From CAZKNJ01 sp964554185 (GTDB lineage Bacteria > 4484-113), in assembly GCA_964554185.1 (NCBI GenBank), contig CAZKNJ010000026.1:1-23839 (forward strand): DNA of 23,839 bases, in the 5' to 3' direction. Positions 13,249-19,925 of this stretch are shown here, piece by piece (the stretch's first letter is position 1; the number at the start of each line of letters is the position of its first letter). Position numbers and translations under genes: made by a program. A model generated the notes under the pieces. The model ran no database searches. It was not told the origin of the DNA and was given only the letters and a program-made list of their open reading frames with translations.

Positions 13249-15063
13249 ATGATTACCGCCCAATCTGTGAAGGGGGGGGCGGCCGCAGTTAGCGCCGCCC
13301 TAGTGGTGATGTTGGCATTAATGTTCTTAGCCGCCTGCGGGGGTAGCGGGAGGCAGCTATCCCCGGACTCGCTGCCAAGTATCGGCGATCCGCCGCCCGC
13401 TGACGCAGCTTCGCCAAATGAAGGCAAGCTCGTGGAAACGGCCGGCGCCGGGACTGGAACGGATGGAGGCGACAACCTACTGGATGGAGGCGAGCTGGGG
13501 CCCGAAGAGAACTTCCCTCAGTATGACGTTGTTGAGTACTACGATCCTGGAAGCGGTCAGACTATCCCAGTAGCGGACGACCGGATTATTATCGCGGTGA
13601 AGGAACCACCACCGCCGCCAACGCCTACAGATCCGAACTTCTTTGATGATGAGAGCGTTCCGTTCTATCAAGGAGTGTATCCGCAGTATCCGCCCGTTCT
13701 GGGCGACCCGCGAGTGCAGCAGTTCTTAACGGATACTGGCGCGCGACCATTCACCGAGTGGCTGAGCGTCCGCGCCTTTGCTGTGTTCCTTCCTGATGGA
13801 GTGTCGGTGGAAGACGCGGTTACAGACTGGCCCGGGGAGTACGACTTCATTGAGGAGGTGGAGCCGGACGAAGTATGGTATCCGGCTGCTTGGCCGCAGG
13901 ATCCACCGAACGACTACTGGGGTAAGTCTCCTCCATTACATGGGGCTTGGCATCTCTGGCCGCCGGGCACGAATGGTTGGTACGGCATTGATGTCATGGG
14001 AGCGTGGCAGAGTGGGGTAACGGGAAGCTCGCAGGTTGTCGTAGCCCAAGTGGACAATGGAACTCAAGTCTACTGGCGAGGAACCTATTACCCGGACCTA
14101 TACGGTCGCATTACCGAGAAGGGCGCCAATGTGGGCGACCAGAAAAGCTCAACCGATTTCCAGCCGGTGGTCAAGGACGTAGATGCTGGCGGCAGGGGAT
14201 GGGACTGGGTGTTTGACCAGAGCCCAGCGGCTGCGGCCTGGCACGGTCATGGCTCATTAAGCGCCGGCGTGATTGTGGGACAGATTAACAACGATGACAG
14301 GCAGCAAGGGGGATACAATGACGTAGCAGGCATCTGCGCTAACGTCCGGCTGTTCCCGATAGCGCTCAAAGTGGATGGCAATGGAGGGAGCTGCGACAAA
14401 GTGAGGATTAACAATGCGCTAGACGTGATTGGGGCGGTGAAGCGCCTTTACGACCCCATTCAGCTTTATGGTTTGCAAAAAGGCCTTCAGTGTCCACGGC
14501 ACAACATCGAAGTAGCAGTTTTGTTCTGTGGCATTTGCTCAGGCAGTGAGACCTGGAAGCGGCACTTCTGGTATCTTGCTGGTGGATTCCATCCACAATG
14601 GGGTAGTAGGCAAGGGTCCATCCTGTTCGTTTCCCCAGCTGGAAACGACAGCACTACAGCGTACAGGTATCCAGCGGCTTACCGAGCATTGCTTGGCTCT
14701 AATTGCACTGTGCTTTCCATTGCGGCATATGAGAGCGCAGGAAACCGCGCATGGTACTCAAACTACGGTCCGTGGGTTCATCTGGGAGCTCCTACCAGTG
14801 TGATGAGTACTGATCCGCTCGGTACTTCCAAGAAGCGAGGTTATCAGTTGGGTTGGGCGGGGCCCGGCGCTTATGAAACGTACGAGTTTACTGGCACATG
14901 CTGTTCTACAGCTGTTACTACTGGAGTTGCTGCGCTGGTTCAGTCGAAATACGTAACGTGGACTCCACTACAGGTCTTCAATAGGATGTACTCGAGCGTG
15001 CAACCATTGCCACCCGCGCCGGAGTTGCGCGGGCGGATTGACTGCTTGAGAGCGGTTCAGTAA
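13249..15063 (+). CDS. Subtilase-family (S8) lipoprotein with Cys at the nucleophile position
   Basis: 604 aa. The start follows a doubled AAGGAG (13237-13248). A lipoprotein signal peptide ends at the lipobox LAAC (C30). Residues about 97-210 form a pro-region (RAFAVFLPDGVSVEDAV, IEEVEPDEVW) placed where subtilase propeptides lie. The catalytic domain (about 240-600) shows D269 in VVVAQVDNG, H334 in WHGHGSLSAG, the oxyanion Asn N466 in VSPAGND, and WYSNYGPWVHLGAP. In the signature GTSMATPHVAG the corresponding stretch reads GTCCSTAVTTG, aligning without gaps and putting C551 where the catalytic Ser belongs. The codon is TGC at 14899-14901. Either a thiol-subtilase or a weak/inactive homologue is possible. 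Base composition is less GC-rich than in neighbouring genes. It heads a cassette ending at 16377. Confidence 0.85.
   Translation: MITAQSVKGGAAAVSAALVVMLALMFLAACGGSGRQLSPDSLPSIGDPPPADAASPNEGKLVETAGAGTGTDGGDNLLDGGELGPEENFPQYDVVEYYDPGSGQTIPVADDRIIIAVKEPPPPPTPTDPNFFDDESVPFYQGVYPQYPPVLGDPRVQQFLTDTGARPFTEWLSVRAFAVFLPDGVSVEDAVTDWPGEYDFIEEVEPDEVWYPAAWPQDPPNDYWGKSPPLHGAWHLWPPGTNGWYGIDVMGAWQSGVTGSSQVVVAQVDNGTQVYWRGTYYPDLYGRITEKGANVGDQKSSTDFQPVVKDVDAGGRGWDWVFDQSPAAAAWHGHGSLSAGVIVGQINNDDRQQGGYNDVAGICANVRLFPIALKVDGNGGSCDKVRINNALDVIGAVKRLYDPIQLYGLQKGLQCPRHNIEVAVLFCGICSGSETWKRHFWYLAGGFHPQWGSRQGSILFVSPAGNDSTTAYRYPAAYRALLGSNCTVLSIAAYESAGNRAWYSNYGPWVHLGAPTSVMSTDPLGTSKKRGYQLGWAGPGAYETYEFTGTCCSTAVTTGVAALVQSKYVTWTPLQVFNRMYSSVQPLPPAPELRGRIDCLRAVQ
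13272..13279 (+). repeat. Homopolymeric G8 tract in the protease signal-peptide region
   Basis: Eight consecutive G at codons 8-11, just before the hydrophobic core of the lipoprotein signal peptide. A one-base change would shift the frame and abolish the protein. Confidence 0.7.
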
Positions 15064-15078
15064 AACAAGGAGGAACTG

Positions 15079-15762
15079 ATGAGTAGATACTTGGTTGCCC
15101 TGATGTGTGTTATGCTCACAGTGGCGGCGTTCTCTTGTGGGCGAAGCCAACCTCAGCTGATTAACCCCGGATTCCCTTTCCCTTCCATATACTTGGAGAT
15201 CGACTTTGACGTTCTGGCGGAAGCGCCGGTGGAGGTTCAGGTGACGCTAGTGGCGAACGCTGTCGTAGTAGACTCACTGGAGATATCCTGGGGTGATAGC
15301 GCTACATGGGAGCCGGTAGATGCCAGCCTGCAATGCTCTCACGTCTATAACGAAGCTGGCGAGTACACCATCACTGCCAGGGGAATCGGAACAACGCGGG
15401 GAGACCCGGCCCAGGATTCGCGCACGGTCCGCGTCGGGCGCGTAGTGCGCCCCTACACCGATCCCATCAGCGGCGAGACCTACGACATCGTGGACGGCGT
15501 GGCGATTGTGTGCTTTGTGGAGTGGGAGCGGCTTAGCGGGCTTGACCACGATATGGCGGAGGAACCAGACATCGCCGCTTTCCTGGTGACGGAGAACCTG
15601 GACGTTTACGACGAGTGGCCGACGATTGCGTCCATGGTGGTGGTGCTGCCGGGGGATACTACGGTGGAGGAGGCGGTGGCCGAGTGGCCACAGCGGTATC
15701 CGGAGCTGATTGAGGCGGTGGAGCCCAACTCTATCAGCGAGCCGATGGAGGGGGATGCCTGA
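15079..15762 (+). CDS. Lipoprotein with PKD-like domain and a free-standing subtilase pro-region-like domain
   Basis: 227 aa; AAGGAGG lies 5 nt before the ATG, and the gene starts 15 nt after the protease stop. The signal peptide ends at the lipobox AFSC (C20). Residues about 38-118 form a PKD-like beta domain (LEISWGDSATWEPV, CSHVYNEAGEYTITARG). Residues 125-219 resemble the pro-region of the upstream protease: YTDPISGETY against YYDPGSGQTI, then EWPTIASMVVVLPGDTTVEE against EWLSVRAFAVFLPDGVSVED, and IEAVEPNSI against IEEVEPDEV. By hand about 17 of 43 positions are identical in the last segment. No catalytic domain follows. Known subtilase propeptides fold and inhibit their protease, and stand-alone I9 inhibitors exist, so an inhibitor or chaperone acting in trans is inferred. 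Confidence 0.75.
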   Translation: MSRYLVALMCVMLTVAAFSCGRSQPQLINPGFPFPSIYLEIDFDVLAEAPVEVQVTLVANAVVVDSLEISWGDSATWEPVDASLQCSHVYNEAGEYTITARGIGTTRGDPAQDSRTVRVGRVVRPYTDPISGETYDIVDGVAIVCFVEWERLSGLDHDMAEEPDIAAFLVTENLDVYDEWPTIASMVVVLPGDTTVEEAVAEWPQRYPELIEAVEPNSISEPMEGDA

Positions 15763-15872
15763 TGCTAACCTCTAGTAAACACGCACAGGCACTGCCACCG
15801 TGCTTCCGGCTGGAGCACAACGAACCGATGCCCATCCAGTGCAGCTACTATAACTGCCTGGTGGCGCCATAG
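15762..15872 (+). CDS. Candidate 36-aa small protein coupled to both neighbours
   Basis: The ATG overlaps the stop of the PKD lipoprotein gene (TGATG) and the TAG stop is part of TAGGAGGT, the ribosome site of the next gene. The 36 residues include three Cys (PPCF, then IQCSYYNC). There is no signal peptide or membrane segment and no recognised family. The double coupling supports translation, but an ORF this short can occur by chance; a remnant of a longer gene is another reading. Confidence 0.4.
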   Translation: MLTSSKHAQALPPCFRLEHNEPMPIQCSYYNCLVAP

Positions 15873-15882
15873 GAGGTAACTA

Positions 15883-16377
15883 GTGAGAAAACGCAACTAT
15901 ACAACAAGGCTTCTCCGTTTCTCTGGTGCGCTGCTACTGGCACTCATTGCTGCCATTGCCGCTGCCTGCGGAAGCAGTCGGGCTGGGCCGGATCCAATCA
16001 TCAAGGTTCCGCCAGCGGAAGTGGGCAGAATCGGAGCCTACCGTGCACCTGACAACGACCCCCAAGCCCCTACCGTGAGGATCAGGTTCTTGGTGGCTAC
16101 GCTGGATACACTGGGAGAGCTGCGTTCACTCAGGCTGGATCCGGATGGCGACGGCCCGCTGCCGGCGGAGGAGTTGGAGTTTGCTGCCTTTGACCTTAGC
16201 CTGGAGCCGGTGCAGATTGCCCCTGTTGGCAGATATAACGGCTGGATATGCGACCGGGAGTTCCCTATCGGCGAGGACTTGCCGGTGGTGTTCTATCTGG
16301 AATGCGAGTTCGGGAGCACCAGCGCCACCGTATCATCACTGGCGTTCTCTCACGACCGACCGCCCTGGCCGTACTGA
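15883..16377 (+). CDS. Small lipoprotein of unknown function
   Basis: 164 aa with a GTG start, fixed by AGGAGGT lying 5 nt upstream. The first 28 residues form a lipoprotein signal peptide (GALLLALIAAIAAAC, lipobox Cys C29), followed by a Gly/Ser/Pro-rich linker. The remainder is predicted mostly beta (TVRIRFLVATLDTLGEL, LPVVFYLECEFGST) with an acidic DPDGDG turn that resembles a calcium-binding loop. I do not recognise a family. It closes the cassette led by the subtilase, so it may be a third envelope partner. It is convergent with fliA. Confidence 0.65.
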   Translation: MRKRNYTTRLLRFSGALLLALIAAIAAACGSSRAGPDPIIKVPPAEVGRIGAYRAPDNDPQAPTVRIRFLVATLDTLGELRSLRLDPDGDGPLPAEELEFAAFDLSLEPVQIAPVGRYNGWICDREFPIGEDLPVVFYLECEFGSTSATVSSLAFSHDRPPWPY

Positions 16378-16451
16378 GGATATGGCTCGCGCAGAGCCGC
16401 AGCGGGTCTTGCCGCAAGGCGGTGTAACCTGGAGCAGCGGAGCACGATGAA

Positions 16452-16489
16452 GATGAGGGCTATGGTGCAACCAGCGCCCAGCCCTCATC
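16452..16489. terminator. Bidirectional hairpin between the protease cassette and fliA
   Basis: GATGAGGGCT (16452-16461) pairs perfectly with AGCCCTCATC (16480-16489), a 10-bp stem whose 18-nt loop contains a smaller TGGT-GCA-ACCA hairpin. It lies between the two convergent stop codons. There is no clear U-tract on either strand. The rest of the 115-nt gap holds no other clear signal. Confidence 0.55.
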
Positions 16490-16491
16490 GC

Positions 16492-17250
16492 TCACGCCAG
16501 CTCCACGCGCCAGGTGGAGAGCTTGCGGCGGAGCACCAGCACGGCGGCGGTGTGAATCTGGCAGATGCGGCTTTCGGACAGCCCCATAATCTCGCCAATC
16601 TCCTTGAGCGAGAGTTCCTCGTTGTAGTAGAGGTGCAGCACTGTGCGGTCGCGCTCGGGCAACGCGGCAAGCTCGTGGGCCAGCGCATCGGCGAACTTGC
16701 GGCGCGTGAGGTCGTCAGTGGGGCTTTCGCCCTCCACCTGCTCGGGAAGCGTTAGCGCACCGCTCTCATCCTCCAGGTCGCGGAAGGACACCACCGTCAG
16801 CGCAGACAGCTCCGAGAGCAGCTCGCGGTATTCCTCCACCGGCAGGCTCAGCCGCTCCGCCAGCTCTTCTTCGGCCGGCGCCCGGCCATGCAGGTTCTCC
16901 AGCTCGGACTGGGCGGCGCCGATCTCGCGCGCCATGCGCCTTAGCCGCCGGGGCGCCCAATCCAGGCTGCGCAGGTAGTCCATGATGCTGCCGCGGATGC
17001 GGAAGGTCGCGTAGGTCTCAAACTTGACGTTGCGCTCCGGGTCGTAGCGCTTGATGGCTTCAATCAGGCCTTGCAGGCCTTCGGCGTAGAGGTCTTCGCG
17101 GTCAACGCTCGGCGGCAGGTCAATCAGCAGGCGGTCAACGTTGTAGTTGATCAGGTGGGAGTAATACTGCACCACCTGCTCAATAAGCTGCTGGTCGGAC
17201 AGGTCTTTGTAGCCCTGAAGTCCCGGTTGTGCTTTTCCCCCCGCAGCCAT
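16492..17250 (-). CDS. fliA: Flagellar sigma factor sigma-28 (FliA/WhiG type)
   Basis: 252 aa. Region 2 spans about residues 28-95 (YYSHLINYNVDRLL, DREDLYAEGLQGLIEAIKRYDPERNVKFETYATFRIRGSIMDYLRS), with the FliA-typical FETYA-F-RIRG-I-D-LR pattern. Region 3 follows (DWAPRRLRRMAREI), and region 4 (about 190-248) ends with the helix-turn-helix LSLKEIGEIMGLSESRICQIH. FliA directs late flagellar genes (flagellin, motor, chemotaxis) through TAAA-N15-GCCGATAA-like promoters and is held by FlgM; no flgM is seen here. It is the last gene of the flhA-flhF-flhG operon, 9 nt after the small membrane protein gene. Confidence 0.93.
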   Translation of the reverse strand: MAAGGKAQPGLQGYKDLSDQQLIEQVVQYYSHLINYNVDRLLIDLPPSVDREDLYAEGLQGLIEAIKRYDPERNVKFETYATFRIRGSIMDYLRSLDWAPRRLRRMAREIGAAQSELENLHGRAPAEEELAERLSLPVEEYRELLSELSALTVVSFRDLEDESGALTLPEQVEGESPTDDLTRRKFADALAHELAALPERDRTVLHLYYNEELSLKEIGEIMGLSESRICQIHTAAVLVLRRKLSTWRVELA

Positions 17251-17259
17251 GGCACTCTA

Positions 17260-17685
17260 CTACTGGGGCCTCCCAGCCTCCCTAGCCGGCACAGTTTCCG
17301 CTGCGCCGCCTGCTGCGGGCTTCGACTCCTTGCCCTCGGCCTTGCCATTATCCTGGTTACCGCTCGCAGCTTCCTTCTGGGCTATCAATGAATCAAGCGC
17401 GGTGTTGAGCCGGCTAGACGCCGCGGCGAACTCGGCCAGGAGAATGCCCAGCGCCTGGCCCACCACGAAGAGTGCGATGCTGACCACCAGCGCGACGATG
17501 AGCATGTAGGTAGCTTCCCATGAGTTCATCAGCCCCACGACCAGCACGATGAACAGCCCCGCCGCGAGGAAGACGAAGCCTGCGCCGACCCGCAGGCCTT
17601 CACGCCGCCGCTTCTCTTCTTCGCGCAGGGCCACGAGGATGACCTGGGTAACCTCCAGCGGATCGGTTTTCCTATTCGCGGCCAT
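17260..17685 (-). CDS. Two-TM membrane protein of the flagellar operon, unknown function
   Basis: 141 aa; AGAGGA lies a few nt before the ATG, and the gene starts 6 nt after flhG. The short N-terminus (residues 1-33) is amphipathic and charged (VALREEEKRRREGLR). Two TM helices lie about 34-55 and 60-85. The C-terminal 55 residues are a low-complexity Ala/Gly/Lys/Glu tail that is probably disordered. I do not recognise a family. Its fixed place between flhG and fliA suggests a role in flagellar placement or assembly, but that is context only. Confidence 0.6.
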   Translation of the reverse strand: MAANRKTDPLEVTQVILVALREEEKRRREGLRVGAGFVFLAAGLFIVLVVGLMNSWEATYMLIVALVVSIALFVVGQALGILLAEFAAASSRLNTALDSLIAQKEAASGNQDNGKAEGKESKPAAGGAAETVPAREAGRPQ

Positions 17686-17691
17686 ATCGGG

Positions 17692-18570
17692 TTATTTCCT
17701 CTGGATGAAGGGAAAGATGCGGTCGAAGAACTGGCTCCGGCGCGACATTCCTTCGCTTCCGTGCAGGAGTGTCTGGGCGATGTGCCGTATGCGCGAGCCC
17801 GCCGGCGATTTGGGCGAACGCAACACCAGCGGCACCTGCGCCCGTACCGTGGCCTCCACCTGGTTGTCGTCGGGGATGATGCCCAGCAGCTCCAGCTCGC
17901 GGTGCAAATAGCGGTGCACCACCTGCGCCAGAGCGGCATAGGCCTCCTTCGCCACCGTCTGGTTCACCGCGCGGTTAACCACAACCTTCACCTTGGCGTC
18001 GCCAAACTCATTCCAGATGAGCTTGAGCGCCGAGTAAGCGTCAACGATGGATGTGGGCTCCGCCATCACTACGAGTATCGTTTCATCCGCGGCTGACGAG
18101 AACCTTATCACCGAGCTGGAAACGCCCGCGGCGGTGTCAAAGATGATGCGGTCAAAGGCGAACTCCAGCCGGCGCAGGTCTTCCAGAATGCGCAGCACTT
18201 CGCGCTCGCCCAGGTTGGCCAGCTCGTAGATGCCGCTGCCGCCGGGGAGAATGGTGATACCGCCGGGGCCCTTGATGAGAACGTCCTCCAACGGGATACG
18301 CTCCATCAGGTAATGCTGAAGCGTGAAGGTCGGAGTAATGCCCAGCAGTACATCCAGGTTGGGCAGCCCCAGGTCGGCGTCAAACAGCAGGACGCGCTCT
18401 TCCATCGCGGCAAAGGTGATCGCGATGTTGAGCGAGAAGATGCTCTTGCCCACGCCGCCTTTGCCGCTGGTCACCGCGTAAACGCGGCAGGTTGAGTTGC
18501 CGCGGCGGGAAAGGGCCTGGCGGCGGGTGTGGGAAGCCAAGGCGCGGAGGCTTTCGGCCTGGTCCCTCAA
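17692..18570 (-). CDS. flhG: MinD-type ATPase FlhG (FleN/YlxH), flagellar number control
   Basis: 292 aa with a TTG start, 4-nt overlap with the flhF stop, and GGAGGGG 5 nt upstream. The N-terminal D-Q-A-E-S-L-R (residues 3-9) is the known FlhG motif that stimulates the FlhF GTPase. The deviant Walker A is SGKGGVGKS (35-43), followed by LLFDADLGLPNLDVLLG and IIFDTAAG as switch motifs. FlhG is a membrane-associated dimeric ATPase that, with FlhF, sets flagellar number and position. Length and order (flhA-flhF-flhG) match known operons. Confidence 0.92.
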   Translation of the reverse strand: MRDQAESLRALASHTRRQALSRRGNSTCRVYAVTSGKGGVGKSIFSLNIAITFAAMEERVLLFDADLGLPNLDVLLGITPTFTLQHYLMERIPLEDVLIKGPGGITILPGGSGIYELANLGEREVLRILEDLRRLEFAFDRIIFDTAAGVSSSVIRFSSAADETILVVMAEPTSIVDAYSALKLIWNEFGDAKVKVVVNRAVNQTVAKEAYAALAQVVHRYLHRELELLGIIPDDNQVEATVRAQVPLVLRSPKSPAGSRIRHIAQTLLHGSEGMSRRSQFFDRIFPFIQRK

Positions 18571-19925
18571 AACGCCCCTCCCCTTTCGCAGTAGGCGCGG
18601 GCGAAGCTGAGATTGGCTTCGCGGATGTCCTCCGGCACGCGCTGGCCGATGGTGAAGTACCGCACGGGTTTCTGCGATTGCCGGGTGATGTTGTAGATGC
18701 CGCCGGGATGCGGAGATTCGTCAAGCTTGGTTATGTTGATGTGGGTGTATTTCAGCGGCGCGAACTTCTCCACCACCGCCCGGATGTCCAGTAGGCCCAT
18801 GGTGGCGCTGAGCACCAGGTGAACTTCGTCCGGTGGGCACTTGACCAGCAGGTCGCGCAGCTCCTCAATGTAGCGCGGGTTTAGTGGCGAGCGCCCGGCG
18901 GTGTCCACCAGCAGTACATCCTGGTAGCGCTGGCGGTTAACGATGCGCCGGTACTCGTCCGGCGTGAAGGCCAAGTGGAAGGAGATGCCCATTATGTCGG
19001 CATAGGTTTTAAGCTGTTCCGGCGCCGCGATGCGGTAGTTGTCCAGCGAAACAAGACCCACACGGAGGTCCTTTTGTAGGTTGAGCACCGCGGCAATCTT
19101 GGCAATGGTAGTGGTCTTGCCCACGCCGGTAGGGCCCACGAGCATTACGACCTTGGGGTGAGGCTCACTGCCTGAAACGCTGATGCCGCCGTCCAGCAGT
19201 ATCTCGGAAAACACTTCGCGGCAGACGGACATCCACCACTCATCGTCCGGCTGTTCCTGCAGGCCGGCATCCACGGTTGCTTGTATCATCACGCGCGCGG
19301 CATCCGGGGCAAGGCCGCACTGTAGCAGCTTGATAAAGCGCCCTTCCAGCTCGCGCGGTACGCCCGCGAACTGCGCCTGGCTCTCCCGTTCGCGCTGCGC
19401 CGCCAGCTCGCGGGCATGCTCCAGGCGTTCGCGCTGGGTAGCCTCTTCCTCCAACCCCAGGTCGCGAAGCTCGTCACGCAGAACCCTGACGTCCTGCGGC
19501 TCCTCGTATTCCGCCGGGACCGCACCGCTGCTGTCATCGTCCATCACGGCAGCCACCTCGGGCGCGGCTTCGGTGCTGTCGGTAACCTCCGGTTCCAGGC
19601 GTGGCGTTTCCTCTGCAGGTGACTCCTCTGCACTCAACTCATCGTCCGGATCGGGATAGTCCGCCGCGACATCCTCGTCCGCCAGTACCTCAAAGCCGGG
19701 CGGATCGGCGCGGCGGCCGCCGTTGCCGCTACTGGCCTCCGGGCGGTATTCGGCCATAGCGATCAGCTCCACCATCAACGTCCCACCGAGCAGTCCCAGC
19801 AGACCGCCCCGGCGAAAGAGGCGGCGGTGAATCTCCACCGATTCCCCCAACTCCGAGTGTGCGCGGGCAACGAGGTCTTCAACCTCGTTGCGACGTCCCA
19901 GATATCGTCTAATTCTCAGCGCCAT
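18567..19925 (-). CDS. flhF: SRP-type GTPase FlhF, flagellar placement
   Basis: 452 aa. The start overlaps the flhA 3' end by 17 nt. An N-terminal B domain (about 1-60, basic at first) is followed by an acidic, probably disordered linker (about 70-145, rich in Asp/Glu/Pro). An N domain (about 150-240) follows, and the G domain carries GPTGVGKT (264-271), LDNYRIAAPEQLKTYA, DTAGR (341-345) and TKLDE (399-403). FlhF recruits the first flagellar building blocks to the assembly site, and GTP hydrolysis is activated by FlhG. The long acidic linker is the main variation from model proteins. Confidence 0.93.
   Translation of the reverse strand: MALRIRRYLGRRNEVEDLVARAHSELGESVEIHRRLFRRGGLLGLLGGTLMVELIAMAEYRPEASSGNGGRRADPPGFEVLADEDVAADYPDPDDELSAEESPAEETPRLEPEVTDSTEAAPEVAAVMDDDSSGAVPAEYEEPQDVRVLRDELRDLGLEEEATQRERLEHARELAAQRERESQAQFAGVPRELEGRFIKLLQCGLAPDAARVMIQATVDAGLQEQPDDEWWMSVCREVFSEILLDGGISVSGSEPHPKVVMLVGPTGVGKTTTIAKIAAVLNLQKDLRVGLVSLDNYRIAAPEQLKTYADIMGISFHLAFTPDEYRRIVNRQRYQDVLLVDTAGRSPLNPRYIEELRDLLVKCPPDEVHLVLSATMGLLDIRAVVEKFAPLKYTHINITKLDESPHPGGIYNITRQSQKPVRYFTIGQRVPEDIREANLSFARAYCERGGAF

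Noticed and set aside
12538..13263. Minus-strand frames (about 240 and 189 codons) opposite the Gly-rich tract
   Set aside because: They arise from the complement of GGN repeats (Pro/Ala/Arg-rich) and have no start signals.
13249..15063. Subtilase gene considered a pseudogene because of the missing Ser
   Set aside because: The frame is intact over 604 codons, the other catalytic residues, lipobox and ribosome site are kept, and a coupled partner gene follows.
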